Source of the DNA: Nannobrachium achirus
Taxonomy: Eukaryota; Chordata; Actinopteri; Myctophiformes; Myctophidae
NCBI GenBank assembly: GCA_963921795.1
Contig: OY997659.1
Span: 20,247,734 to 20,311,733, forward strand
Reading direction: 5' to 3'
DNA: 64,000 nucleotides
The translations under genes were made by a program, and so were the position numbers. Positions 19,185 through 30,661 of this stretch are shown here, piece after piece; the first letter of the stretch is position 1; every line of letters starts with the position of its first letter. Under the pieces are notes generated by a model. That model had not been told where the DNA came from. It saw only the letters and a program-made list of their open reading frames with translations, and did not search any database.

Positions 19185-20085
19185 AAGGAGTGAAATTGAG
19201 GTGCAGATGAAGCAATGTAGCTCCCAGAATACCACGCTGCGTCAGGATAACCTGGAGCTGGCTGAGAAGCTCAAGAAGCTCACGGAGCAGTATGAACTCA
19301 GAGAGGAGCAGCTCAAGCACAAGGACCTGCAGCAAGAGCTGATGACAAACAAGTTCCAGAGAAATGCAGAGTTGATGAAGGAACTGGAGGAGAAGCATCA
19401 GAGGGAGAAGGAGTTTCTGCTGAAGGATGCCACAGAGTCCAGACACAAATGTGAGCTGATGAAGGAGCAGGAGACATATGACACGCAACAGATGTTACTA
19501 TACATGAACAAGTTTGAGGAGTTTCAGAGCGAACTTGACAAAAGCAACAAGAACTTCAGTACCTATAGACAAGACATGGAGACGATGGTCAAGAAGACAA
19601 GGAAGCTGGAGAAGGAAACAGCTCAGTGGAGGACCAAATCGCTGAGCGATAACCAGGCTCTGCTGCAGATGATGGAAGAGAACACGTTGCACAACAAGGC
19701 CCAACAAGAGAAGCAGAAACGCCTTGAGAAGCTGTGCAGGGCCCTTCAGCAAGAGAGAAGCAACCTCTACAAGCAGCTCACCCTCCTCTGGGAGCAAGGT
19801 GGGGAAAAAGGTGCTGCAAACCCTCTGGGACCACCCCAGCTGACCGAGCCCTCGCCTGCAGAGGGCAGTGGTTCGATGCCAGGTGAGAGGGCAGCGGAGG
19901 CGAAGAGGGGATCCATCAGGCCTCCAGGCCCCCTGCACTAGAGGAGGAGGTATCAGCTACAGTACTACTGATCTAACTTCCACCACCAGCCTCCCTACAG
20001 CCCACATCACAACAGCTGCAGCTGAAACTGCTGATGCTGCTTCTGCTTTGTCTGCTAAGGAGGAGGAGGTCAGGGATGAAGTCTA
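19185..20085 (+). pseudogene. Truncated tandem copy of the taxilin-like gene
   Basis: From CAAGGAGTGAAATTGAGGTG (19184-19203) onward it repeats 17855-18830 at high identity. The protein frame stays open for about 250 codons, from RSEIEVQMKQ to the C-terminus. It lacks the whole N-terminal half. It has in-frame losses (HMDQV missing after REE; a block of the EQGG tail missing) and an extra base near 19906 that shifts the frame, so the end reads RGSIRPPGPLH instead of the Ala/Thr tail. No start codon or promoter matching copy 1 is present. A short non-homologous leader (19099-19183) is open but looks random. Confidence 0.75.
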
Positions 20086-20186
20086 AGGAAGGAATGTGAT
20101 AAAAACAAAGACAGCATTCACCCTGATCAATCAGGCTGCTCCATCTATGCTGGTAAGCGACAGAAACATTGACACACCCTGTCTGA

Positions 20187-20245
20187 CAAACTAGACTGCA
20201 CTCTTGAGGTGCCAACTTGTGCCAATTTCGTCATTTCTGAATATT
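20187..20245 (+). repeat. Shared terminal-type repeat after taxilin copy 2
   Basis: AAACTAGACTGCACTCTTGA followed by GGTGCCAACTTGTGCCAATT. It was duplicated together with the taxilin 3' half, so the repeat was already in place before the tandem duplication. Confidence 0.65.
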
Positions 20246-21272
20246 TGCCCAAAACAAGGGATGGGCGGGGTTAAATTGATATCAAACAAAGTGTGAAGGC
20301 ACTCTATATTTCCCAAAAGGAAAATATACTGTTTTCAGTCTGCCCAGAAGCATGAATAAACATTATCCAGAGATACATATTTGAGGAGGGGGGATATCAA
20401 AGCATCATGGATTCCCCCCACACCCCCAACAAATTGAACCCTGAATATAGCCATCCTCCGTATTGTTCTTTGAGGGGAGGCCAGTAAATTATTCAACAAT
20501 AATCTTTTTTCCCTCTTTCTTTTGTTTCCCACTCCTGACTCCACTTCATCCTTTTCCCACTTCCACAGATGTTCATTATCTAACACATTGAAATTGTATA
20601 AATGTATTTTTGAGTGGCTGTGCCTGTGTCTGTAGCCTTTTTCCTCAGCGTTTTGCCATAGCAAAACGTGTGTGTGTAGCATAGCCTGTACATCCTAGAC
20701 TCAAATCCTAGTCTGAAGACGTTATGCAAGCACGACCACCGCTCACTTCACATTGGGTGTGATTTCTTTGTGTGTGTGTGTGTGTGTGTCATCTGCTAAG
20801 ATTTGCACACATGGCACTCATTAGGCCCTATAGCCTACTCACATGAACTTAAAGGTTCACAACATTTTACTGTTGTATCCTTTTGACAGATGTTCATTCA
20901 CATGTACATTTGCATTTTGTCAATAAAAACTATAAAATAAAGAAACAAACAAATAAATAAATAGATAATCAAAACTCGGTCAATTGATTGCAGAAACAAA
21001 GGCAATATAGGTGTAAAGAAGGCTTTCTTATCATCCCAGCCTTAGTCCTGATGGATACTGTACCACCATGAGTTTGACCGTGTCACAGGATGCGTGGATC
21101 TCCATATATGGAGATAACCGAGAAATTCAGACAACCCAAATACTCTGGTGACTACAGAGCCTTTCCCACATCCTCAAACCTCTCTCAGAGAGCCTATTAT
21201 GTATTAGCCAGGGTATCTGGCCTTCCAACCCAGATACTCTGGCGACTACAGAGCCCTTCCCACTGATTCTCT
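20246..21272. other. Intergenic, no gene seen
   Basis: It contains a short (TG)n run at 20769-20788, A-rich (AAAT)n text at about 20930-20965, one isolated CCATATATGG (21108) and a direct repeat CAGATACTCTGGCGACTACAG / AAATACTCTGGTGACTACAG (21139 and 21231). No coding region is recognised. Confidence 0.4.
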
Positions 21273-21622
21273 TAGCCTCGCGTAGCCAGACAAATCTGCC
21301 ATTGCAAATTGCCCATGGTGTAGATCAGGTCTGGCCCCGCTCAGTTATTCAAATATTTCAGGTTCGTGAGGAACCAACCAGGGGCCCAGTATGCAAATAT
21401 AGGGCGGGCTTTAGCTTGTGAGAAACCAACCAGGGCCCAATACTGTATGCAAAGATAGGGCGGGCGTATGACCTTTTCGCTACTCTGGTTGTAGGTTTCA
21501 ATCTTTGTAACCGCCCTTGGAGAAAATAATAACACTGACACCAACCAGGGCCCTGTATTCAAATGTTCGGTATCACCTTTGCGCTAATAGTCTGTTTTAA
21601 TCTGTCTGGCAATGCGAGGCTA
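21273..21622. mobile_element. MITE with TAGCCTCGC terminal inverted repeats
   Basis: TAGCCTCGCGTAGCCAGACA on the left is mirrored by TGTCTGGCAATGCGAGGCTA on the right. Internally, AACCAACCAGGGCCC-type words repeat three times. Confidence 0.75.
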
Positions 21623-21879
21623 TGATTCTCTTGCACCCAGGCCTCTAGTACTACTTCACCTTGTGAACCACATAGGTTGAACATTAGGATGCAAAGATGT
21701 TATGCGATAAATGTTTGCTGATAATAAAAATGAGCAGTGAGCAGTGCTATTAATGAGTTCATTTATGAGAATTGTGGGTCCCCAATTTATATTTACTAGA
21801 AGCTGGGCCGCCCAGCGTCTAGTCGGCGACCTGGCCAACTCGGAACAATGTAAATAGGGAATGAATGCCCCGCCCTTTA

Positions 21880-22440
21880 ATGCAAACCCCATTATACCTG
21901 TTTTCATAGGACCCGTTTTGACCATCTGTCTGCCTGTGTCCATTTATGCCCATATATGGAGATATCTGTATCTGTCTGTCTGTCTGTCGGCGTCCATTTT
22001 ATGTCCATATATGGAGATCACTGCAGTTATAGTTCTGGGTCCATTTTATGCCCATATATGGAGATATCTGTCTATCTGCGTCCATTTTATGCCCATATAT
22101 GGAGTATCTGTCTGTGCCTCCAACTGTGTTGCAGACACAGTGCCGGTTCCCCCTTTAATGCAAACCTCATTATACCTGTTGTCATAGGACCCGTTTTGAA
22201 CATCTGTTTGCCTGTGTCCATTTATGCCCATATATGGAGATATCTGTATCTGTCTGTCTGCGTCCATTTTATGCCCATATATGGAGATCTTTGACCATCT
22301 GTTTGCCTCTGTCCATTTATGTCCATATATGGAGATATCTGTATCTGTCTGTCTGCAATCCATTTTATGCCCATATATGGGGGCATTCATTTTATGCCCA
22401 TATATGGAGAACGCGCGTGCCCGTGGGACGAACGGTTCTC
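21880..22440. repeat. Minisatellite of CArG-box (CCATATATGG) units, long array
   Basis: About nine copies of CCCATATATGGAGATATCTG-type units are separated by TCTGTCTGTCTGCGTCCATT-type spacers. A higher-order duplication is visible: TTTAATGCAAACC...CATTATACCTGTT...CATAGGACCCGTTTTGA occurs at about 21878 and again at 22155. CCATATATGG is a perfect match to the SRF consensus CC(A/T)6GG. Confidence 0.8.
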
Positions 22441-22700
22441 GAGATACGCGGATTACATACATACATACACAATCACATCCGGAACAGCCTGATGTCAACA
22501 ATCAACCCCGCATAAGGAGATTCCGAACGTTTCGCGCCGGTTCGGGAAAACCGCGCGTCGGGTCGGGTCGAGACCCGGCACTGCACTCCGTGCCGCGGCG
22601 GGGAACGCGCGTGCCGAATCTGAAGCCGGTGGGACGAACGGTTCTCGAGATACGCGGATTACAGACACACACACAGACAGACAGACACACACGCAGAGAC
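22411..22700. repeat. CpG-rich duplicated block with (ACAG)n tail
   Basis: GTGGGACGAACGGTTCTCGA followed by GATACGCGGATTACA occurs at 22424 and again at 22629, each preceded by GAACGCGCGTGCC. The second copy runs into ACACACAGACAGACAGACAC and ATTTATAGATAGATT, the usual tail of a fish transposon family. Base composition is far more CpG-rich than the surroundings. Confidence 0.6.
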
Positions 22701-23247
22701 TTCTCGCATTTATAGATAGATTATTCCACCACTTTTTTGGGCATCCCACTACTTCCAAATTGTTTTTGCTTGAAATTTCGTTCAGACTTCAACTTGCTCA
22801 GCCTTACGCAGTTATTATTGCTTGTATTTATTTATTTTCTTTGCAAAATGTTATACTTTTGGAGATTTAAAAAAAAAAAGTTTCCCAGTGGATTCCTCTA
22901 GCAAATTAATTCTGTCTTACCATTACTACTTGGGAAATTAGGTAGTGGCAGAGGCGGTATCCGGCTTGAAGGATTATACTTAAAAATAAAAATAAAGATA
23001 CGCGTCCAATATTGTTATTAATGGGTGCCATTATTGTGTGTAGACTGTAGTGTAGAGCATTAATTTCAACCAATAGAGAGAAACCTTTCTGTTATTTTCC
23101 TCACTTGGCCTAACTATTTGCCAGGCCTATATGCGGACCACAGTTTCTCTGCAGTTATCTGGTCTCTGTTTGGTTTCCTAACATTAAAAGGCGGTGAAGC
23201 CCTGCAGACTGCTGAGGTAGTGTATAGTAGGCTGTGGTGTTGCCTGT
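22701..23247. other. Intergenic, nothing identified
   Basis: AT-rich sequence without a gene or clear element boundary. Confidence 0.35.
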
Positions 23248-23652
23248 AGCCCAGGGGTCTTCAACGTTTTCAGGCCAAGGACCCCCTAGTTGAGAGAGAG
23301 ATGAAGCAGGGGCCCCCACAACCTTTTCATAGATTCCATATAGTTTCATTGTTTGACAGCACCATCATCAGTGTTTTTTGGATTCATGTCAATTTGTGTT
23401 TTCAGATTTTTAACCACTTGAACCGTCATTTAATAAACGTAATAATCTTGACCTTTGACTCTGTACTTAGTCTGCTTTTTTCCCCCTCTACACCAAACTT
23501 CTTTGCAAAAAATAGCCGATCTACAAGCTCAGAACGCCTCGCAGCAAAAAAGGAGGAAAAAGGTTTCTATCGCACAAAGATTTGGAGGACCCCCTGTAGT
23601 AACTCTGAGGACCCCCTAGGGGTCCCAGACCCCCTGTTGAAGGCCCTTGCTG
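23248..23652. mobile_element. hAT-like MITE with nested half hairpin
   Basis: The ends CAGGGGTCTTCAACGTTTTC and GACCCCCTGTTGAAGGCCCT are imperfect inverted repeats of the hAT 'CAGGGGTC' type, with GGACCCCCTAG words near both. An AAAAAATAGCCGATCTACAA half hairpin sits inside at about 23507-23545. Confidence 0.65.
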
Positions 23653-24246
23653 TAGCCTATACCTACAAACTATGTACGAATGATTCATTCATAGTTTATT
23701 TCTACTTCTCTAATGTTTTGCTTTATTTAGAGTGGATGACAGGAATCTTAAATTAACATTCCTTCCGACTCTGTCATTGGTTGCCTGGTTGGTAGTAATG
23801 CTAGTAAATAATGCTTTTTCACTTGTTGATTTGATTTCATATGTTGGCCACAGGGAGGCAGTGTTGTTTGTGAAACAGCAACATAAACTTTAGATATTGG
23901 AGTAGGTTGGGGCTCAATTTGAAGTTACCTGGAGGGTATATGCACATGGTGAAATTTGATCTACTGACACAACTGGATCATGAGGAGGCCATGATTTGTA
24001 TCATATTGAACTAACTGTAGGTCACAAACTGAAAAGTAGAGATTGGGGAGATGCAATACATGCCCCCGCTCTCTATTTGAATAAATCTTATCACACTCTT
24101 GAAAACAATTTAAAGGACATCTTGTTTTTTTTTACAACAAGGGTTCATATTTTAGATTGTAATTAGAGAAAATAAAAGATGAGTGTCAAAATGTTTTCAT
24201 TTACTGCTTTCTATTGCGATTTTAGTATTTTGATTTCAGTGGGTGG
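23653..24246. other. Intergenic, nothing identified
   Basis: AT-rich, no coding similarity seen. Confidence 0.35.
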
Positions 24247-24421
24247 GGGCATGCATACAAGTGGCTAAATATGTATTTTTAGACATAATAAGCTGGCAAT
24301 TTCGTTGTAACTATTTACACCAGCCCCCATAAGTCACATCTGCCCATGAAAGATTGCAGTGCATCTTGGGAATGGGCTTATTGTGTCTAAAAATACATTT
24401 AGCCACTTGCATGCATGCTCC
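24247..24421. mobile_element. Palindromic MITE
   Basis: GGGGGCATGCATACAAGTGG-CTAAATATGTATTTTTAGACA is mirrored by TGTCTAAAAATACATTTAGC-CACTTGCATGCATGCTCC. Arms are about 40 bp with a non-coding centre. Confidence 0.75.
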
Positions 24422-24579
24422 ACAATAACTAATCTACAAGATCAGTATAGATCTTTTGTGACACACATATAAATTAAGCTTTACCTTTACAGTGTGTGAG
24501 GCCTCTGGGATTGATTTATTCTAGCCCCTTCAATCAATAAGCCAACCTGTCACCTGTATCTCATACTGTGTGGATCACA

Positions 24580-24845
24580 GGTTCTCAAAGTGGGGGTTGG
24601 GGGTTGCAAATCGGGAACAGTTTAAACACTTGAGCCCTATTTCATTTTTCGGCTAATCTGAAATAGCTGAGTTCACAGTGCATCGTATCGCAATGCGTTG
24701 TGAGCTTGTAGATCTGCTGTCTTTACAGATCTAGTGTTTACAGATCTTGACAAAATCACCTCAAAATGAATGTTTGACAAATCCGCTCTTATGGGGGTCC
24801 CTGGCAAAACGGAACCTTTTCAAATACTTTTGGGGCCCTTGACAT
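24580..24845. mobile_element. hAT-like MITE fragment with nested hairpin copy
   Basis: CAGGTTCTCAAAGTGGGGGT at the left and CCTTTTCAAATACTTTTGGG at the right fit the hAT 'CAGTGGTTCTCAAA' class. The hairpin family copy at 24660-24722 (AAATAGCTGAGTTCACAGTG ... GTTGTGAGCTTGTAGATCTG) is inside. Confidence 0.55.
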
Positions 24846-25024
24846 GAAGAAAAGAACCGCAATGAGTTCTCTGAGCTCGCTGAGGTCTCTAGACCAGGGG
24901 TGTCACACCAAATTCTGGGCCCTGGGTACCAGGATTCACTGCGGGCCCCCCATGAATGTTCTTATAGAGGGAGGGGGTTTAACCTATTTAGACTGGGAAC
25001 GCATTATGCACTATTTTGTGCTTT

Positions 25025-25098
25025 AGCTATTGAAAAACAGCAGATATACAAGCTTACAGCAGTGCCGTGCTGCGAGCTTGTAGATCTGCTATTTTTTT
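25025..25098. repeat. Hairpin repeat copy
   Basis: AGCAGATATACAAGCTTACA ... TGCGAGCTTGTAGATCTGCT with AGCTATTG / CTATTTTT flanks. Confidence 0.75.
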
Positions 25099-25177
25099 TA
25101 ATATATCTATATTATATTGTATATTGAATATTTCAAATCCTTCTAAGGTTTTTTTGAAAAACCTATGTTTCTATGTC

Positions 25178-25515
25178 AGTGGTGCTCAAACCTTTTCATG
25201 TGAAGGCCCCCAAAATGATATGTATTTGGCCACGGACCCCCATCTCAAAAAATGTTGTTCCAGGGACCCCCCAGAAGCAACATTTGAGTTACAAATGTTT
25301 GCTTAAAAAAATACATTATATTCAAAGATTTGCACACATTTTCACGACTTTTAAAAAATAGCAGATCTACAAGTTTGCAGCGTGGCACTCGGTGCCGCGC
25401 TGTGAGCTTGTATATCTGCTATTTTCTAATAGCCAAAGTAAAGAATAATTAAGGCCCCTCCACCTTCTTAGGCCCTAGTAACTCAGTCCCACTCCCCCCC
25501 CCTTGTGACGCCCCT
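25178..25515. mobile_element. hAT-like MITE with nested hairpin
   Basis: The left end CAGTGGTGCTCAAACCTTTT and internal GGACCCCCATCTC are hAT-type. The hairpin copy at 25352-25425 (AAAAAATAGCAGATCTACAA ... GAGCTTGTATATCTGCTATT) has a GC-rich loop with GGCACTCGGTGCC. Confidence 0.65.
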
Positions 25516-25842
25516 GCTCTAGACTGTCCCAATCCTTTACCTGTGGAAACAGGTTAATGTATGGATTAGACATGCAAGCCGCCACATGTGACATACTGTA
25601 GGCTAGAGGAAGAACCGGTTAGGTCCATCTCAACCCAACGATAACAGTTTGGTGTCTGCGCTGTTGTGGGAACGACAAGTCATGGTGTTACACCCACCTC
25701 TGACCTCCTACAGTATAACACGTTGAGGAAGGTGTGGTGTCCATGTATGCCCGTGCCTTAATTCATTAAATAGTAGAGAGCCACTTTGTAGTGCTGGCTA
25801 TTCTTTTCGTATTGTCTCCTATAACACCTGACACAGCTATTA
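25516..25842. other. Intergenic, nothing identified
   Basis: Unassigned sequence without a gene. Confidence 0.35.
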
Positions 25843-25957
25843 CACACACACACACGCAGATACACACACATACACACACGCACACACACACACACACACA
25901 CACGCACGCACGCACGCGCACGCACGCACGCATACCGCGCGCACGCATGCACGCACG

Positions 25958-26024
<67 letters not shown>
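25843..26024. repeat. (AC)n compound microsatellite
   Basis: Long CA runs interrupted by CGCACGCACG-type variants. Confidence 0.95.
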
Positions 26025-26026
<2 letters not shown>

Positions 26027-26117
26027 AAGTGAACTCACTTGACTAGCCTGATGTTGACTAATGTGCTTTTTCAAGATCTGACACACATCAACAATGTTTT
26101 AGTCTGTAGGCCTACCT

Positions 26118-26119
<2 letters not shown>

Positions 26120-26172
<53 letters not shown>

Positions 26173-26232
26173 CGTGCATGCGTTGGGTGCGTGCGCGCGT
26201 GCTTGCGTGTGCGCGCGTGCATGTGTGTGTGA
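26120..26232. repeat. (TG)n compound microsatellite
   Basis: TG run passing into GTGCGTGCATGCGTTGGGTG and GCGCGCGTGCATG. It lies about 95 bp from the CA array on its left, in opposite phase, so the two could pair as an inverted repeat. Confidence 0.95.
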
Positions 26233-26466
26233 GTACATGTGTTTTCATGTGATCCTGACTCAAGCAGATGAGTCAGGATCAGGCAAGTCTGTGATCTCCA
26301 GAAGCATGTGTGTGTGCGTGCATGCGTGCGTGCGTGCGTGTGTGTGCGTGTGTGTGCATGCACGTCTCTGTGTTTCTGTTGTGTTTGGACCAGTCCTGAA
26401 CAAACACAGTATGTTTGTCTTTGATATGCCACAGGTTCCTCATCCCTGCAGCATAGCTCTGTACCA

Positions 26467-26920
26467 GCGTTGCCAGATTATGTGAGAGAAATAAGCAACC
26501 AGGTCTATGAAAACAAGTCCAAAAAAAGCCACTATTAGGCCACATGAGCTCTTTAAACCTACCTGTATGCATTGGATATTTGAAAATAGACGATCTACAG
26601 TACAAGCATTCGCTTGTGAGCTTGAAGATAAATATTTGTAATATTATTTGAAACATTTTAACAACACAATTCTTGTAAGGGAGTCCCTGGCGCAAAATAT
26701 TTGCATATGGGGGGTCCGTGGACAAATACATAGGCCTAGTCTTTGATTTGAAATTTTTTTGAGAACCAAGGAGAAAGCACACCCAAAATAAGCAACTGTA
26801 CTTTAAAAACAAGCCCAAAAAACCACAACCCTCTTCCAATATTTACAAGCAACTTTACAGAAAAACAAATGCAAAGTCGCTGTGGTCCACTATAATAAGC
26901 AGACATGGCAACACTGCTCT
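26467..26920. mobile_element. Inverted-repeat element with nested hairpin
   Basis: AGCGTTGCCAGATTATGTGA at the left faces AGACATGGCAACACTGCTCT at the right. Words such as AATAAGCAACCAGG and AATAAGCAACTGTAC recur internally. A hairpin family copy (GAAAATAGACGATCTACAGT ... TGTGAGCTTGAAGAT) lies at 26581-26637. Confidence 0.5.
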
Positions 26921-28500
26921 GTACCTAGCCAAGGGGGAAGCTGCGTATTTGTCTGTATGCACGTGTGTCTGTGTGTGTTTGCATATGTATGTTATTATAC
27001 GCACTTGGTTCCGGATATATGTCACTATGTGCGTGTCTGAGTGCCAGTTGCAATATTAGTGTAGCACATTGTCTTTGTGGCCTAGGCTATACCGTAAATG
27101 ATAGGCCTATGAGTATGAAATGGCTTATAGAATGTCCACAACACTTCATCACTTTGAAAGATATCACAGCTGTTCTCTGAAATATCTGTAAAATAAGATA
27201 TGGTAAAAGGTCAATGTTGATTTAACTCAGAGAGAGTGCAAATCTATAACCAGATGGACCCATAAGGATACATTTGTGCACTCATGGATTAACTGGATAA
27301 ATTGTTGAGGATTTTAGTGTGTGTATCCTTTGAGTTCATTTCATGTCATATGATTTCACCAATCATTATGTGCAGACTGGCAAATGCATATGCATATACT
27401 CACATAGCCTACTTGCACCTCACAACTCACAAACAAAACCTTGCCATGCTCACCATGTAAATCAGTCATGTGTTTCTGTACAAGCTGATTTTCCCACAAG
27501 TCAGTAATGTAGTCTATAACAGTCCTGACCAGACCAAGGCACACTGATCATGTCAATGCTATAGTCAATCTATTTATGTCTGCCAGAGAGAGAGGTGACT
27601 TCACAATCTTTCGTTGTCACTCCTCCCATTATGGTTGCGTCTCCCTCGAAAACCACTGGAAAGTGCTCTAAAAACGTCCCGTGGCAGGCCTCTATTAGGG
27701 GCCCACATATCCTGAAAACGTTTAAGAATCTCAGCTATAGATAACACATGAAAGCAGGGCACACCCCGCTGAGTGTATACTTTGATGTCTGTGGTGTGTC
27801 CCCCCTCTCCCCTTGCCACGAAAAAGGAAAAAGACTCCAGATCTGTAGCACAGCCCAAGCAACATGACTGAGCTAGTTTGCTGTATAGTCACTAGTCATG
27901 TTTGTATTTTTGCTGTCAACAATAGAAGAACCAACATCCAAAAGTCTGCACTTTTTGTTGTGTTGAAGTTGAATCCACATTACTGATTCAACGCTAGAAC
28001 AAGAGTTGCTTTAGCTGGCTTTCCCAGGCATTTCTGGATGAAACAATAGATGATTCATGAATTGAGAATGGGTTCATTTTTCTCTTTGTCATTACAACCA
28101 TATTTTGACCCCAACTCGTTGCTTGTAGAACGCCCTTATTTGGAAATAATAATAATAACCTGGGGTCATGTTTTGTCAATGTATTGTGATTGTTATGTGA
28201 TTGTATCATGTCATTGTTTGTGTGTTGAGCCTGAGGACACTCTGGAAGACGAGATGCTGCATCTCAAGTGTTTAATCCTCCAATAAAATTTTCAAATCAA
28301 AACCTGGGGCAGCTACGGCAAGGACTATGCTCTGCACTCTTCCGGGTGAGCCACTCAGGTGCTCCATGCGGTGAGCCTATCTTTATGGTTCTCAACGTTC
28401 AGTCCGGGGACACAGAAGTACCACTATTCCCTCACACAAACATACCTGTATAAGTAAGTTTAATTTGATAATGGAAGTCAAGGGGCTTGGATCGGGCAGA
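26921..28500. other. Intergenic, no gene seen
   Basis: About 1.6 kb without recognisable coding sequence or element ends. Short open frames on both strands lack family features. Confidence 0.4.
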
Positions 28501-29190
28501 AACCTTGTTCAAATTTGGATTTGGGTCTCAACCTGAAAAGTGTGGGAACCACTGTAACATAGAAGACTGATTTCATAGATGACAGACAACTCAGAGTGGC
28601 CACATGAAGTCAGAGATCCACAAAGGAGCCACGTCGTTCCCATGTGTGGATCCTGACATTCACATGATTCAGTTTTTTCTTTCACATGCTCTCTCTCTCT
28701 CTTCTGAGGAGGGATGGACAAGGAGGGTAGGAAAGAGAGGGGTGTGGGGGGGGGGGGGGGGGGGAAGAATCAAGGAGAATGGCAGGGGAAATTACAGTAA
28801 TAGTAGTGAGGGTAGTAACTAACCTAGCTGCAGCTATACTATCATCCACCCATGTTAAAACAAGGATACTGCAGTTAGTTAGCTAGATGCATTAGTATCT
28901 AGGCTGTTTATACCAGGCTAAGCGGTAACAGTAGTAGTAACATACCAGTAATGGTAGTGGTGGTAGTAATAGTATAGCTGTAGTAGTAGTACTAGTAGTT
29001 TACTATTAGTCGGGGGCCTTAGGGAGATAGAATGGTAATTTTGTACTAATCAGTCTAAAAGCGCCAAATTTTGCACAGATGTAGCCCAGGGCATGCTCTA
29101 ATGATTTAGCTAGAGCGCCCGAGTCGGCGACCTTCGGGGTCGCCACAGCGGCCAAATCAAGTTGGGCTCCCATCGACTTTTTAGGAGGAA
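28501..29190. other. Intergenic with poly(G) and (TAG)n tracts
   Basis: It contains a poly(G) run (about 28747-28763), TAGTAGTAGTACTAGTAGTT-type trinucleotide tracts (28930-29000) and a hAT-type end AGTGTGGGAACCACTG (28539). No gene is recognised. Confidence 0.5.
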
Positions 29191-29455
29191 AATACCCAGA
29201 AAAACTTTTTTTTTCTGGGTAGCCTATTTAAGTAGGATGTGAGGGGTCTAACTAGGGGTTTGTCATGATGCTGAATCCATTGCAAGCATTTGTTTTGCAC
29301 AAAAAAAACATTCCTTGGGCTATAAATGGCCCCAGAAAACGATGGTTTAGTGATGAAATTAGGGTACCAGGGGTCTCCATATATGGGTAACTGGTCCAAT
29401 ATACATCCCTGGCCAGTTAAGAGCGAGGTTGCATGTCGCCTTGAGCGTCTTACTA
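29191..29455. repeat. Fragment related to the 47-kb palindromic element, plus CArG unit
   Basis: GATGTGAGGGGTCTAACTAG, GCTGAATCCATTGCAAGCAT and ACATTCCTTGGGCTA match the arms of the palindrome at 47039-47696. It continues into CTCCATATATGGGTAACTGG shared with 16655. Confidence 0.65.
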
Positions 29456-29710
29456 GCAGTAGTAGTATTAATAATGATAGTGGTAGTAGTAGTAGTAGTG
29501 TCTAGAAGCAATCAAATTGTGTTCACAGTGTAATGTTTATTCTTTAGCATCCTCAATGTGTCTATTGTTCAGTGGCTCATTGTAGGCACTCAACAAACTC
29601 AATACAACCACTGCATTTCCTTTTTTGTGAATGGCTGACAAACTGTCATTGTTAAGACTCTGATAAGAACCAACTGACCCCAAAGCCTTATCACACACTC
29701 ACTCCCAGCA
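29456..29710. other. (AGT)n tract and unassigned sequence
   Basis: AGTAGTAGTATTAATAATGA and GTAGTAGTAGTAGTAGTGTC form short trinucleotide arrays at 29457-29500. The rest is unassigned. Confidence 0.6.

Positions 29711-29774
<64 letters not shown>
29711..29774. repeat. (GA)n microsatellite
   Basis: Perfect AG run of about 60 bp. Confidence 0.95.
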
Positions 29775-29775
<1 letters not shown>

Positions 29776-30229
29776 GGAGAATGATAATGACAGGTTTATG
29801 TATTTCCCCCGCAATAAAGTATAGTTAAACATTAAATAGTATTATTCTCTGTCAGCGATTGGTGGAGGCTAATGCAACTTTATTGATACTCCAGGAGTGA
29901 ATGGGTAAATGGCAGCTGTGTGTAACTACAATATAATTTTGTACAGTAAAGTGTACTGTAGCATGCAGTATACAGAACCAACATTGAAAGCGCTTGGATA
30001 ACTGCCACAGTGCCACGCCCATTCCATAGGTTCAAATACAATCTTTTCAAATGAAGACAAAAATGATGTTCACCGTGAAATAAAATTACAGCTGAAGTGA
30101 ACGCATGATGTAAGCTTGGTAATGCATTGCAATTGTATTTTGTTCTCATTTCAACTGATGGAGATAGCCTCAGGGAGCCTTTCTTCAGTTCATTGCAGTC
30201 AATCCATTCCCCTGCAGTCTCTCTCTCCC

Positions 30230-30232
<3 letters not shown>
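29775..30232. other. Upstream flank of map4k4, nothing identified
   Basis: Unassigned sequence between GA tracts. Confidence 0.35.
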
Positions 30233-30306
<74 letters not shown>

Positions 30307-30414
30307 CCAGGGAGGGGGGAGGATACACTGTAACATCACGGGTCCCTTTGGTTCCATGTGTATTGTGTACACTGTCAAACTCAGAGATAAATTAACACTC
30401 AGGATTTCACAGTG

Positions 30415-30499
<85 letters not shown>

Positions 30500-30609
30500 A
30501 GGGAGGGGGGGGGGAGAGAGCAAGAGGGAGAGAGGGAGAGAGAGAAGTAGAGATAGGGAGAGACTCGAGGAGGGAGAGAGAGAGGGGGAGATAGAGAGAG
30601 AGAAAGAGG

Positions 30610-30660
<51 letters not shown>
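30233..30660. repeat. GA-rich polypurine region upstream of map4k4
   Basis: Three long GA runs (30233-30302, 30416-30497, 30617-30660) are joined by purine-rich GGGAGAGAG text. The plus strand is almost pure purine from about 30415 to 30660. A CACTCAGGATTTCACAG word (30397) is also found at 36824, a fragment of a dispersed repeat. Confidence 0.9.

Positions 30661-30661
<1 letters not shown>

Noticed and set aside
21880-22440. CRISPR-like array (short repeats with spacers)
   Set aside because: Units vary in length and spacing, spacers are themselves related (TCTGTCTG), and the setting is a vertebrate genome; it is a minisatellite.
25758-26086. Cys/Val- and Thr/His-rich open frames over CA/TG arrays (also at 43.5, 45.3, 51.6, 55.8, 56.6, 58.3, 59.6 kb)
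   Set aside because: Pure translation of dinucleotide repeats.
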